From positions 1 through 25,092 of the IMG/VR virus record IMGVR_UViG_3300034103_000451: a stretch of DNA of 25,092 nucleotides. One strand, written 5' to 3'. Positions 13,461 to 21,328 of this stretch are shown one piece after another. The stretch is from a virus. The stretch's first letter is position 1. Each line of letters starts with the position of its first letter. Under the pieces are notes generated by a model. The model did no database searches and was not told the origin of the DNA. It saw only the letters and a program-made list of their open reading frames with translations. Both the position numbers and the translations under genes were made by a program.

Positions 13461-14717
13461 TCAGGCCGCCGTGTCGTGGATGCGGATCGTCGTGGTGTCG
13501 CGGCCCGCCGCGCTGCCGGTGTAGCGGAGCGCCTGGAACGGCAGCGAGATGGTCTGACCATTCGCGCCGGACAACGGCATGTCCGCACCGCCAAGCTTGA
13601 CGCGCGGGAGGTAGATGCAGATGGCATCGGCGTTCGCCGCCGAGCCGCTATCGACGCGCACGATCAGCTGAAGCTCGCTCTCGTTGAGGAAGGCGTTGAA
13701 GAGGGCGAAGTCCTCGACAAACGCCGACACCGTGCCCGTCACATTCGCGCGACCGAGGAAGATCTCGGGCGCGATGTTCTGATTGATCACGGCTTGCATC
13801 TCGGCCTCGAGATCGAGCGCGATGTCGAGGCCGGTGACGATGCCAAGCGGCGAGCTTCCCGCGTCCGGCGACAGGATTAGGCCGTTGGCCGAGGCACAGG
13901 CCGAGGTCGTCGTCGCGGCGGTCGGCGCGGTGAAGTAAGGTGCGGACCCGGCGGACAGCGAGACCGCGTTGCGGCCCATCACCGGGATCTCCACCGTCGA
14001 GAGGCCGGTGGCCGGGAGCGACAGCGAGTAGCCGGACACGCGGCATTCGGTGAAGAGGCGCGAGAGGTCAAGATCCTCGCGGTACTCCTCGATGCCGAAC
14101 TTGCGCGCGGTGAAGCCCGAGGCCGGGACGATAGTGGTCTTGCCGGGGCGCGACAGATTGAACGAGGTATCGGCCACCGCGTCGGTGGTCGGCGCGGGCG
14201 ACACCGTCACCGTGCGGTTGCTCGTCCCGCCGAAGCTGCGGATCACGAAGTTCTTGTCGTTGTTCGCCGTCGTCGCGAGGTTCGTGAAGCGTATAATGTC
14301 TCCAACGCGCAGACCGCTCGTCACCGGATCGCCGGCAGTGAAGACGAAGGTCGAGGTCGAGCTGTCGCTCGTCACCGAGGTGAACTGCGTGTTTGACAGC
14401 GACAGCGACGACACCGCCGCGTCGCGATGCGCGGCGACGAGCAACTCGAAATAGGTGCTGGGCGAAAGCTCGCCCGAGATCGCGCCTTCGACGCGCCGCA
14501 GCCCGTGCCGGAAGTCCGCGATCTGCCGATCGGTGCGGATCTCCTCGGACTGGTAGCTGTCCTTGACCAGGTTGAGACTGGACGAGACGCGCCGCAGCAC
14601 CTGACCGCCGGACGCACCGGGATCGGTCGCAGTATCCGGCTCGCTGTTGGCCGTGATCGACCCGCTGCTGTAAGCCTTGTAGACGATGCGTGACTGCACG
14701 CCTTCACTGATCGGCAT
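13461..14717 (-). CDS. Major tail tube protein
   Basis: This 418-aa protein has the N-terminal signature 'QVLRRVSSSLNLVKDSYQSE' followed by 'RTDRQIADFRHGLRRVEGAI' and 'GELSPSTYFELL', which I recognise as the phage tail tube family (PF18906-type). The rest is beta-rich, ending 'GQTISLPFQALRYTG' and 'DTTTIRIHDTAA'. The length is greater than that of minimal tube proteins, so an added surface domain is possible. A Shine-Dalgarno AAGGAG lies 8 nt before ATG 14717, one of the stronger sites in the late run, fitting a highly expressed subunit. It sits between the tail terminator and the chaperones, as expected. Confidence 0.9.
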   Translation of the reverse strand: MPISEGVQSRIVYKAYSSGSITANSEPDTATDPGASGGQVLRRVSSSLNLVKDSYQSEEIRTDRQIADFRHGLRRVEGAISGELSPSTYFELLVAAHRDAAVSSLSLSNTQFTSVTSDSSTSTFVFTAGDPVTSGLRVGDIIRFTNLATTANNDKNFVIRSFGGTSNRTVTVSPAPTTDAVADTSFNLSRPGKTTIVPASGFTARKFGIEEYREDLDLSRLFTECRVSGYSLSLPATGLSTVEIPVMGRNAVSLSAGSAPYFTAPTAATTTSACASANGLILSPDAGSSPLGIVTGLDIALDLEAEMQAVINQNIAPEIFLGRANVTGTVSAFVEDFALFNAFLNESELQLIVRVDSGSAANADAICIYLPRVKLGGADMPLSGANGQTISLPFQALRYTGSAAGRDTTTIRIHDTAA

Positions 14718-14729
14718 GATCGGGTCTCC

Positions 14730-15164
14730 TTAGCCCTGGAAGCGATATTGGAACGGGATCGACGCGCCGCGACTATACCACGCGCCGTTCGAGCGTGTTG
14801 TGTCGGCAATGCCGACGATAGGTCCGACGAAGGTCAGATTGCCCGCGCGCCGCGCGCGGAGAGCCACGACGGCGGCGTCGAGAAGGTCGAGGGTAACGTC
14901 CTCACCGATGCCGACTTCAGAGAACACGCGCACCGCGACCGCGCCGAACCAGAGCCGCTCATTGGCGAGCGATCCGCCGCCAAATGCGCGCATCTCCTCG
15001 CGGCTGAACTCGGTATGCAGATGCAGCCAGTGCTGCACCTCGCCAGGCGTCGGCGTGTCGGGATGGTCGTTCTGGTGCCAGATGACGCGGTAGGTTTCGC
15101 CGTGCGGCCAGCGCGCATCCCAGACGGCCTTGATCTCGGTGCGGATAGTGGTGCGGAGGCTCAT
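14730..15164 (-). CDS. Tail terminator / tail completion protein
   Basis: The 144-aa protein starts 'MSLRTTIRTEIKAVWDARWP' and has 'HGETYRVIWHQNDHPDTPTP', 'LHTEFSREEMRAFGGG', 'LDLLDAAVVALRARRAG' and the end 'GASIPFQYRFQG'. Its position directly before the tail tube gene and its helix-then-beta layout with a C-terminal 'PFQYRF' strand fit the hexameric tail terminator family. It would stop tail tube growth and bind the head completion proteins. The neighbouring larger gene encodes a second, clearly related copy of this domain. The start lies in an ATGA overlap with that gene. Confidence 0.75.
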   Translation of the reverse strand: MSLRTTIRTEIKAVWDARWPHGETYRVIWHQNDHPDTPTPGEVQHWLHLHTEFSREEMRAFGGGSLANERLWFGAVAVRVFSEVGIGEDVTLDLLDAAVVALRARRAGNLTFVGPIVGIADTTRSNGAWYSRGASIPFQYRFQG

Positions 15165-16600
15165 GCCCGGTACTCATACGTCCAGGGCATCATCGTGCCA
15201 CGGATGAACCACGCGCCGTCCTCGGTCGCGCTATCGAAGATCTCGGTCGATCCCTCGATGAACGACAGCCCCGACTCGCGGCGCGAACGGTAGACGCCGA
15301 CCGCGTCATCGAGCAGGTCGAGCGCGGCGTCGTCACCGTAGCCCGTCTCAGCGATCACGCGGATCTCGACCGTCCCGCGCCACTCGCGGTCGGACGCCTC
15401 GCGACCGCCGGCATACGCGCGAATGTCCTCGCCGTCGAAGTCGATCATCACATGCACCCACGCACGCGCCTCGCCGGGCTCTGGGACGCTCTCGTTGTCG
15501 TTCTGCTGCCAGAGTACCCGGTAGGTCGTTCCGTGCGGCCAGCGGGCGTCCCAGGCGGTTCTGATGGCATCGCGGATGACACGCAGCGTGCCGGGAGGCG
15601 CGATAAGCTGGATGCGCGGCGGGATGCCGCCGATGGCGATGGCCGCAGAAGCGACCTCGATGGCCTTGCCCGCCGCCAGCGTCGGAGACGTGGCGGTCAG
15701 TGTGATGGTCGCGACCGGGACCGCAATGCTCTTGCCCGCCGTCAATTGCGGCGCAAGCGCCGCGAGAACCTGAGCCGAGGCGACCGGGACGGCGATGGAT
15801 TTTCCCGCCGAGATCGCCGGCGTCTCGCCGCCGAGGAGGATGGCGGCGGCGGGCACATCGATTACCTTGCCGGCCGCAATGATCGGCGGAGAAGCCGCTA
15901 GCGCAACTATAGCCGACGGCGGAGAAACAGATGCGCCCGTTATCAGTGATGGTGCGGAAGCAGACAGCGTGACCGTTGCGACGGGAACGGCGACTGCATC
16001 ACTGATCGAAACAGTCGGGGCGGATGCCAAAAGCGCAATATTGGCGGCGGGAACGGTGACGACCTTGCCAGCCGAAATCGTCGGAACGGTGGAGGCGAGG
16101 CTGATCGTCGCAGCGGGAACATCGATGCGCTTGCCCGCCGCGAGGCTCGGCGTGCTGGCCGAAAGCGTGATGATCGCCGCCGGGACGGCGATGGCGACGC
16201 CAGTCGCGGCCTGAATGGTCGGCGCGAATCCAGAAAGCGTGATCGTCGCAGCGGGAGCATCGATGCGCTTGCCAGCGTTGATCGACGGAGCATTGCCCGC
16301 GAGTGCGATTGTCGCGGCGGGAACAAAAACGGATTTAATTATCGATAGGGTTGGAGCGTTAGCTGCGAGGCTGATCGTCGCAGCAGGAGCGTCGATGCGC
16401 TTGCCCGCGCTGACCGCCGGCGCGGTCGAGGCAAGTGTGATTGTCGCGACAGGAACGATGACACTCTTGCCCGCCGCCAGGCTTGGCGCATTCACAGCAA
16501 CGGTGATCGTCGCTGCCGGAACAGTGATCGTCGTGGCTGGCGTTGCGCCAGCACCAGACGCGCCGAGCGGCGCAGATGCTAGCGGCGCTGATCCGAGCAT
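15161..16600 (-). CDS. Tandem-repeat protein fused to a second tail-terminator domain
   Basis: This 479-aa protein has three parts. Residues 1-26 are a small-residue leader (APLASAPLG). Residues 27-338 are about fourteen units of 22 aa with consensus VPAATITLA..AP.L.AGK.I. Residues 339-479 are homologous to the adjacent tail terminator: WDARWPHGxTYRVxWxQND is shared with 16 of 19 positions identical, and both have 'LDLLD.A' and a 'GAW..RG....' ending. The repeats, each with two likely short beta-strands and a turn, suggest a beta-solenoid or a string of small beta modules. I infer an appendage attached to the head-tail junction through the terminator-like domain. The ATG lies 3 nt after the previous stop. 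Confidence 0.85.
   Translation of the reverse strand: MLGSAPLASAPLGASGAGATPATTITVPAATITVAVNAPSLAAGKSVIVPVATITLASTAPAVSAGKRIDAPAATISLAANAPTLSIIKSVFVPAATIALAGNAPSINAGKRIDAPAATITLSGFAPTIQAATGVAIAVPAAIITLSASTPSLAAGKRIDVPAATISLASTVPTISAGKVVTVPAANIALLASAPTVSISDAVAVPVATVTLSASAPSLITGASVSPPSAIVALAASPPIIAAGKVIDVPAAAILLGGETPAISAGKSIAVPVASAQVLAALAPQLTAGKSIAVPVATITLTATSPTLAAGKAIEVASAAIAIGGIPPRIQLIAPPGTLRVIRDAIRTAWDARWPHGTTYRVLWQQNDNESVPEPGEARAWVHVMIDFDGEDIRAYAGGREASDREWRGTVEIRVIAETGYGDDAALDLLDDAVGVYRSRRESGLSFIEGSTEIFDSATEDGAWFIRGTMMPWTYEYRA
15587..16522 (-). repeat. Array of about fourteen 66-bp coding repeats
   Basis: The units encode 22 residues each, starting at V/A-P-A-A-T-I/V. Unit 5 has 24 residues, unit 12 has 23, and unit 14 is degenerate before the terminator-like domain. 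The DNA copies share words such as the plus-strand GCGGGAACATCGATGCGCTT and variants, so expansion was partly recent. All indels keep the reading frame. Confidence 0.85.
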
Positions 16601-16603
16601 CGC

Positions 16604-16843
16604 TTACTCGGTCGGTGCTTCGTCAGCAGCCGGTGGCGCGGGCGGGATTTCGATCTCGCGCCATGTCTGCCGCATCGCCCCGTCACGCATCTCGGGTTCG
16701 GCCTCGACCAGCATCATGCCGGGAGCCGGACGCCAGCGCGGCGTCGGCAGAACGAGCGGGATGCCCGCGCGCTTCAGCGCTTCGACATTCGCGCCTTCGG
16801 GGATCGAGCCGTCCGCATTGAGGAGGAACTGCTTCACGCCCAT
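16604..16843 (-). CDS. Small protein paired with the glycine-rich adhesin, 79 aa
   Basis: The product reads '[20 protein letters not shown]', '[20 protein letters not shown]' and '[20 protein letters not shown]', ending in a proline/alanine-rich tail. Short proteins of this pattern (FL.n.dG..P.g.....L...GIP.V.PTP ... GM..VEAEP..RDG...QTWRE) occur beside tail-fibre genes in phages, where they may act in fibre assembly or attachment. I am not sure of a family name. ATG 16843 overlaps the adhesin gene by 10 nt. GTG 16861 is an alternative start. Confidence 0.65.
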   Translation of the reverse strand: MGVKQFLLNADGSIPEGANVEALKRAGIPLVLPTPRWRPAPGMMLVEAEPEMRDGAMRQTWREIEIPPAPPAADEAPTE

Positions 16844-17991
16844 GAGATCACCCGCACCCACCCGTCGCCGCCGTTGCCGCCAGCGCCGCTGGCGAAGCCG
16901 TTATCGGATGCTGCGCCGCCGCCGCCGCCAGAGCCATAAATGCCATTTCCGCCAGCGCCGGTCGCTTGGCCGGTGGCATATGATCCGCCGCCAGCGCCTG
17001 TCGCTGCAACACGGTCCATTAGGGCTTGACTATTCCCTGCCGATCCATTGGCGCCAGAGGTGCCGCCCGCCCCTCCTGCGAGATTCGTTGATATCACGCC
17101 GGAAAGGCTGGTCGTTGGCGCACGAATCAGACCGCCATCTCCACCAACGGACGTAGTGGTCACGTTTGCATCCCTGCCGCCCCCACCGCCGCCGCCAGTA
17201 GTCGATATGCCGTTTGATGCTGCTGGCGCAGTGCCACCAGAGCCTCCAGAACCGCCACCATTTGCGCCCGATCCACCGCTTAGAGACTCAAGTGATATTT
17301 GTCCACGGCTCACTCCCGCCGTTGGAACACTGCTTGAGTTTCCACCGTTTCCACCTGTCCCCATTGCTGCTGCAAAGACAGAGAATGACGAAACGCCGCC
17401 CGGATTACCGGCCGATCCGTCTGTGCTATCAACAGAAATCGACGCCCCTCCAGTTCCGCCAGCACCAACAACCACGCTTTCTGTCGCATTAAAATATTGA
17501 GCGGGAGCAGTAATGCAGACCAGCGCGCCGCTCCCCCCTCCAGCCCCTCCCGATCTGTATGATGTGGTCGCACCTCTGCGTCCCGATCCACCCCCACCCC
17601 CACCACCGATGAGGATGACCTTGACCATCTTCGCCCAGCTAGGCTTCGTCCAGGTGGTCGATCCCGCCGTCGTGTAGGTATCGATCTTGACCTGGGCAAC
17701 ATCCTCTGCCGCAGCGGTGATCAACACCGTGGCCGAGCCCGACAGGCTGATGGCGGTGTCGCTGTTGCTGCTTTCCAGCACCGTGCGCGAGAGGGTCGTG
17801 CCGCTGGCGGTGTAGGTGCCCTGGCCGATCTCCCAGTTGTTTCCATCCTCGATGACGTAGCGGACGACATCGCCATCGACCACGCCAGCCGCTGCAAACG
17901 ACTGATAGCCCGACGCCGCCGAGCCGAGCGTGAGCGTGCCCGTGCCGGTGGTGGCAGTGGACATCTTCGCACGGTTGGCGAGCTTCAGCAT
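16834..17991 (-). CDS. Glycine-rich adhesin / receptor-binding protein
   Basis: The 385-aa protein has an N-terminal domain (residues 1-95) with '[20 protein letters not shown]', '[19 protein letters not shown]' and '[12 protein letters not shown]', a module common at the start of phage fibre proteins. Then '[20 protein letters not shown]' introduces a long glycine-rich region to the C-terminus with runs such as GGGGGGG and many GAGG/GG.G units. Such regions can fold as polyglycine-II helix bundles, as in the gp38 adhesin of T4-like phage S16; that fold is inferred here. A start at 17997 would be TTG, so ATG 17991 is preferred. It lies in the head-tail region, not at the tail tip. Confidence 0.85.
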   Translation of the reverse strand: MLKLANRAKMSTATTGTGTLTLGSAASGYQSFAAAGVVDGDVVRYVIEDGNNWEIGQGTYTASGTTLSRTVLESSNSDTAISLSGSATVLITAAAEDVAQVKIDTYTTAGSTTWTKPSWAKMVKVILIGGGGGGGSGRRGATTSYRSGGAGGGSGALVCITAPAQYFNATESVVVGAGGTGGASISVDSTDGSAGNPGGVSSFSVFAAAMGTGGNGGNSSSVPTAGVSRGQISLESLSGGSGANGGGSGGSGGTAPAASNGISTTGGGGGGGRDANVTTTSVGGDGGLIRAPTTSLSGVISTNLAGGAGGTSGANGSAGNSQALMDRVAATGAGGGSYATGQATGAGGNGIYGSGGGGGAASDNGFASGAGGNGGDGWVRVISWA

Positions 17992-17993
17992 TA

Positions 17994-18425
17994 TCAAGCC
18001 ACCGTGAAGCTAAAGATGCCGTTGGCGTCCCAGATGATCTTGAAGTCAGTGCCCGCGCCCGCCGACTGCGACCCGTCAAAGTCGATGAACGCCAGCGGCG
18101 GATCGTTCGCGTCGGTGTCGTTGTAGATCACGCCGTAGCTGGCCGTGATCGAGCCGCCGCTCGCCGTCAACGTCACGTCGTCGGCGTCGAACTTCGCATC
18201 GTTCGTGGTCACGGTCGTTACGGCGACGTTCGCGAGCGAGGGACCGCCAGCCGTGTAGCCGGTGCCAGTCGTGGCCTCGGTGCCACCGACGCCCGCGAGC
18301 GTCGTATGCGTCGCGTTGAAGGTCGCGGCGGTGTAGAGCTTCACCTTGTAGGTGTCGCCCGGCACGTTGGAGCCTTCGGCGAACAGCTTGGCCGTGTGGT
18401 TGTAGAGGGAGATGGTCACTGCCAT
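17994..18425 (-). CDS. Conserved phage virion-associated protein
   Basis: The 143-aa protein starts '[20 protein letters not shown]' and includes '[20 protein letters not shown]', '[20 protein letters not shown]', '[20 protein letters not shown]' and '[13 protein letters not shown]'. This pattern recurs in many siphophages near head-tail genes; its role is uncharacterised as far as I know. It is predicted all-beta. AGGAG lies 8 nt before the ATG. Adjacency to the glycine-rich protein suggests that it may anchor or decorate the same structure. Confidence 0.75.
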   Translation of the reverse strand: MAVTISLYNHTAKLFAEGSNVPGDTYKVKLYTAATFNATHTTLAGVGGTEATTGTGYTAGGPSLANVAVTTVTTNDAKFDADDVTLTASGGSITASYGVIYNDTDANDPPLAFIDFDGSQSAGAGTDFKIIWDANGIFSFTVA

Positions 18426-18436
18426 TTGGAAGGCTC

Positions 18437-19099
18437 CTAGAGCTTGGAAACACGGACGCCGGGATAGGAGATCTCCGATCCGGCCTGACGGTCGCGGCGC
18501 TTGCCCTGCGCGCGTCGTAGACGATATGCACCCGACAGGGTGACGAAGGTATGCCGAACCAGCGCGACGTTGCCGAAGCGCGCTTTGGCAGCCTTAGCGA
18601 CGCTGTCCACATACCGATAGCGGCTGTCATCCACGATGAACGGCGAGCCGGACTTCGTCTTGCCGACCTCCAGCCGCCGCGCGTAGGGCTGCGTGTTCGC
18701 GACGACGAAGGACTGCGTGTCGTGCGTGATGGCGGAGACCTGAGCTTCGACGCCATCGACTAGAAGGACGAAAGACCGCGAATAGACGCCGCTCTCGCCG
18801 CGCACCGCGCCACGCTCCAGCGTGTCGAGGAGCCACGCCGCGATCTCGCGGAGGTATTCGTATTCGATGATGATGGTGGACTTGTCGGTCGCGGCATCGA
18901 TAGGCGCGCCGCGCCGTCCGTCCACGATGGTCTCGGTTGTCGGCGCGATGCCCGCACGTTGCGTCTGCTCGGCCAGAACGCGCGCCTTCTCGCGACGCGC
19001 GGCGTCTTCAAGCAGCGCCTCGACTTGCGCCGGGAACAGGTTCTTCGATGCCACCGTGATCTCGCGCGCGAAGACGCGCGGCGAGAGGGCGGCTCTCAT
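18437..19099 (-). CDS. Head-tail joining / minor structural protein, 220 aa
   Basis: The protein begins 'MRAALSPRVFAREITVASKN' with a helical region to about residue 60. It then has a mixed part with 'DKSTIIIEYEYLREIAAWLL', 'GESGVYSRSFVLLVDG' and 'NTQPYARRLEVGKTKSG'. The 'V.N..PYA..LE.G' segment is the hallmark of HK97 gp10-like neck proteins, which link the head closure ring to the tail. The family is larger here than the usual about 130 residues because of the N-terminal insert. ATG 19099 overlaps the preceding stop in an ATGA; 19108 would be TTG. The C-terminus is rich in R and K. Confidence 0.72.
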   Translation of the reverse strand: MRAALSPRVFAREITVASKNLFPAQVEALLEDAARREKARVLAEQTQRAGIAPTTETIVDGRRGAPIDAATDKSTIIIEYEYLREIAAWLLDTLERGAVRGESGVYSRSFVLLVDGVEAQVSAITHDTQSFVVANTQPYARRLEVGKTKSGSPFIVDDSRYRYVDSVAKAAKARFGNVALVRHTFVTLSGAYRLRRAQGKRRDRQAGSEISYPGVRVSKL

Positions 19100-19428
19100 C
19101 CTCGGCAAACCATGTTGTAACGCTCGACCGCCTCACCGACGCGCACCGTCTCGACCGACTGCACGTTGAGCAGCCGCCCTTCGAGGAGCAACTTGTCGTC
19201 GCGACGCGGCGGAGCCGGCCATTGTGCGGCGTCGATCTCGGCGTGGTGCGCGATGATCTGGCGGTCGCCTTGCTGTAGCCCAGACCCCGGCACGATCTCC
19301 TGTGCGCGGAACTGGCGCGCGAAAACGCGCAATGTGACTTCGTGCCAGACCTGGTTCGCGCCGATGCCGGTCAGCCGACGCAGCTGCGCGACCTGGCCGA
19401 GCCGATCGATCGCGCCGCGCGTGTTCAT
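19096..19428 (-). CDS. Head closure / head-tail adaptor protein
   Basis: This 110-aa protein has 'RLGQVAQLRRLTGIGANQVW', 'EIVPGSGLQQGDRQIIAHHA' and 'DKLLLEGRLLNVQSVETVRV'. The G-x-x-x-GDR.....EI and D.....G....V..V pattern is that of small head closure (stopper) proteins. Its place between the connector and the gp10-like neck gene fits. It would seal the portal channel after packaging and receive the tail. ATGA overlaps link it on both sides. Confidence 0.72.
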   Translation of the reverse strand: MNTRGAIDRLGQVAQLRRLTGIGANQVWHEVTLRVFARQFRAQEIVPGSGLQQGDRQIIAHHAEIDAAQWPAPPRRDDKLLLEGRLLNVQSVETVRVGEAVERYNMVCRG

Positions 19429-19823
19429 CGGACGTTGGCGCGGACCGAGACCACCGTGGACCCGGCATAGGTGCCCGTCGAGACCACCGTCGCGCGCAGC
19501 CGGTCGCCCAGCGTGCCGTCGAGCGCGGTGTCAGCGGCGAGGCTTCCGGCGGTCGCGGCGGCGATGCGCGGCGTGAGTCCGGAAACGGTCATCACCTTCT
19601 GGAGCCCCGATGTCGTGAAATCGAAACGCGCGATCTGCACCCAGGTCACGCCCTGATCGAGCGAGGTCTCGACCACCGCGTAGCAGGATGTGCCGCCCGA
19701 GCCATAGGCCAGTCGCGCCGACAGCGTGACGGCGAGCGCGCCGCTGAGATCATCGACAACATCCCCGACTTGCGTCGCGGCGGTCGTGATCGAGAAATCG
19801 CCCAGACTGAACGTGCCGCTCAT
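19425..19823 (-). CDS. Small beta-rich virion protein, 132 aa
   Basis: The product starts 'MSGTFSLGDFSITTAATQVG' and contains 'GGTSCYAVVETSLDQGVTWV', followed by 'IARFDFTTSGLQKVMTVSGL' and 'LGDRLRATVVSTGTYAGSTV'. The layout (noise-like T/S/G strands, 'V.tSlDqG.TW..iA.F.f') is like sandwich-fold decoration or neck proteins seen in phages near the head-tail connector. I cannot name the family. It is coupled by ATGA overlaps to the connector and the head closure genes, so it is probably part of the head-tail interface or a surface decoration. Confidence 0.68.
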   Translation of the reverse strand: MSGTFSLGDFSITTAATQVGDVVDDLSGALAVTLSARLAYGSGGTSCYAVVETSLDQGVTWVQIARFDFTTSGLQKVMTVSGLTPRIAAATAGSLAADTALDGTLGDRLRATVVSTGTYAGSTVVSVRANVR

Positions 19824-20413
19824 ACGATGACCTCTCGATAGGGATTGAGCAGCGCGACCACGCCGTCAGGAAGCGGCCCGCCGCCGTTACGCGGGTCGAG
19901 CCAGGATTGCGCGCCGATGCCCTCGACGCTCTCGGAGCGTAGCGAAGGATCGCGACCGCGAGAGGCATTCATCGCGACGACCAGCTGCGTCGCCGCGCGT
20001 TCGATGGCCGGCGCGACGTTGTCCGGCAGATCGTAGCCCGCGACGTAAGTCAGGATGACCTTGACCGCCGGCCAGCGTGCGCGCTCGTCGTCAAAGAGGC
20101 GATAGGCGAAGCTGCGGTCGATCTCGTAGTCGGTGGCGGCGAGCGTCACGCCGTCCTCGACGATGCTCGTCACGCTGACCACCGGCCAGCGCGATAGCAT
20201 GATCACCTCGGACGCCGCTGGCAGCCGCAGCGTCTCCGCGACGGTCTCGCGACCGAGCGGTCGCCCGAGGTAGTCAGCGATGACGGCACTGGCCTGATCG
20301 ATATAGGCCAGCAGCCGCGCGTCGTCGCTCGTTCCCGAGATCGAAAGCTCGCGCTTGACCGCGTCGAGCGAGGTCAGGCGTGAGGATGTTGCGGGAACGA
20401 GGACTGAGAGCAT
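19820..20413 (-). CDS. Head-tail connector protein (gp6-like adaptor)
   Basis: The 197-aa protein begins with 'TSLDAVKRELSISGTSDDAR' and 'LLAYIDQASAVIADYLGRPL', the start of the HK97 gp6 / SPP1 gp15 connector family. It continues with 'VIMLSRWPVVSVTSIVEDGV', 'LTYVAGYDLPDNVAPAIERA' and ends 'GVVALLNPYREVIV'. Connectors form a ring beneath the portal. The helix pair at residues 14-45, 'Y.aGY..P...P..i..A', and the C-terminal 'LL.PYR' are the recognisable features. Overlapping stops and starts link it to both neighbours. Confidence 0.87.
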   Translation of the reverse strand: MLSVLVPATSSRLTSLDAVKRELSISGTSDDARLLAYIDQASAVIADYLGRPLGRETVAETLRLPAASEVIMLSRWPVVSVTSIVEDGVTLAATDYEIDRSFAYRLFDDERARWPAVKVILTYVAGYDLPDNVAPAIERAATQLVVAMNASRGRDPSLRSESVEGIGAQSWLDPRNGGGPLPDGVVALLNPYREVIV

Positions 20414-20796
20414 CAGATCACCGTGATGATGAACTGGCCGACCTTGGCGTTGCCGCCCTCCGCCAGCACGATCTTGATGCGGTCGTTCGCGAGGCAGATC
20501 AGATCAGGCACCGAATGTTCGGTGCCGCTGCCCTGGAAGAAGCGATCCGTTCCGTCTTGTTCATGCGTCGGCTGACGCGGCGCGCGCGTCGTGCTGGCGT
20601 TGATATCGGATTGCGTCCAGAGACCCTGCCCGGTGCTCTCGACCGTGATGGCGAAATCGACGCCGTCAGTGTAGGAGTCACTCGCGGCCTTGACATACGC
20701 GATGGACGAAATCGCGCCGGTGATGGTCGGCGAATAGGCCGTCGCCGACCCATCCGCCGCCGTCGTCACAGAGACGCTGAAGCGCTCGACTTTCAT
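20413..20796 (-). CDS. Small virion protein of the head region, 127 aa
   Basis: The protein starts 'MKVERFSVSVTTAADGSATA', then 'YSPTITGAISSIAYVKAASD', 'GVDFAITVESTGQGLWTQSD' and ends 'DRIKIVLAEGGNAKVGQFII'. The 'V......aDGSat.ysp.itG.i..I.Yvka' and 'G.DF.IT.E.tG..lwt...i..s....PR' patterns recur in short structural proteins of siphophages of GC-rich hosts. It is predicted all-beta. Function in head decoration or the neck is inferred from position between the connector and capsid genes. Confidence 0.7.
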   Translation of the reverse strand: MKVERFSVSVTTAADGSATAYSPTITGAISSIAYVKAASDSYTDGVDFAITVESTGQGLWTQSDINASTTRAPRQPTHEQDGTDRFFQGSGTEHSVPDLICLANDRIKIVLAEGGNAKVGQFIITVI

Positions 20797-20801
20797 CAGC
20801 G

Positions 20802-21272
20802 TTACTCGATGACGTAGTCGAAGATCACATCGATATGCGTCGCCGTCGTCACGCTCGAGCCCGTCTTACCGACCAGGATCGCCGTGCCAGCGTCGTTCGC
20901 GGTGTAGCTCGCGCCGTCAGCGAGCACCGCCGCGCCCGAGTCGCCGTCCGTCAGGACGGTGGACTGCGTCAGGCTCGCTTGTGCGAATGCGACGAGCTTG
21001 CGCGAGGTCGAGACCGTGCCAGTGACATCGACCGTCGTCACTGCACCCGCAGCGCCGCCGATCGAGATCGCCTTACACGCGACCATGCGATAGCTCTTGC
21101 CCGAAATCGCGGGCAGGAGCGTCGCACCCGCGTTGATCTCAGCGATGGTGAAGCGCTGGCGCTTGTTGAGGATCGCGCCGCCGCTGATGTAGCCGCCCGA
21201 GATGCGAAGCTCGCCCCCGATGACGGAGAGCGCGCCGCCCTGCGCGTCGTAGTTCAGAGTGTTGTAGCTCAT
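20802..21272 (-). CDS. Small beta-rich structural protein, 156 aa
   Basis: The product starts 'MSYNTLNYDAQGGALSVIGG' and 'ELRISGGYISGGAILNKRQR', continues with 'SGKSYRMVACKAISIGGAAG' and ends 'TGSSVTTATHIDVIFDYVIE'. The N-terminal half has glycine-containing short repeats (ISGG.ISGG). The C-terminal part is a likely beta-sandwich. Similar proteins occur near capsid genes, but I cannot assign a function. A GAGGTGC-like ribosome-binding site precedes ATG 21272, and a strong hairpin lies between it and the preceding gene. Confidence 0.68.
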   Translation of the reverse strand: MSYNTLNYDAQGGALSVIGGELRISGGYISGGAILNKRQRFTIAEINAGATLLPAISGKSYRMVACKAISIGGAAGAVTTVDVTGTVSTSRKLVAFAQASLTQSTVLTDGDSGAAVLADGASYTANDAGTAILVGKTGSSVTTATHIDVIFDYVIE

Positions 21273-21295
21273 GAGAGCACCTCGTTCGGTAGAGA

Positions 21296-21321
21296 GGGCG
21301 GCGAGCCGAAGCCCGCCGCCC
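21296..21321 (-). terminator. GC-rich hairpin with UUCG loop after the decoration-like gene
   Basis: On the minus strand the RNA reads GGGCGGCGGGC, UUCG, GCUCGCCGCCC, which is 11 paired positions including one G-U wobble closed by a C(UUCG)G tetraloop. It begins 7 nt after the stop of the gene at 21329-21757 and is followed by UCUCU only, not a long U tract. It is either a weak terminator or an mRNA-end stabiliser. Confidence 0.65.
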
Positions 21322-21328
21322 AGTCAGA

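Noticed and set aside
15587-16522. Possible CRISPR array
   Set aside because: The 66-bp units are continuous coding sequence without constant repeat/variable spacer structure; all length changes keep the reading frame.
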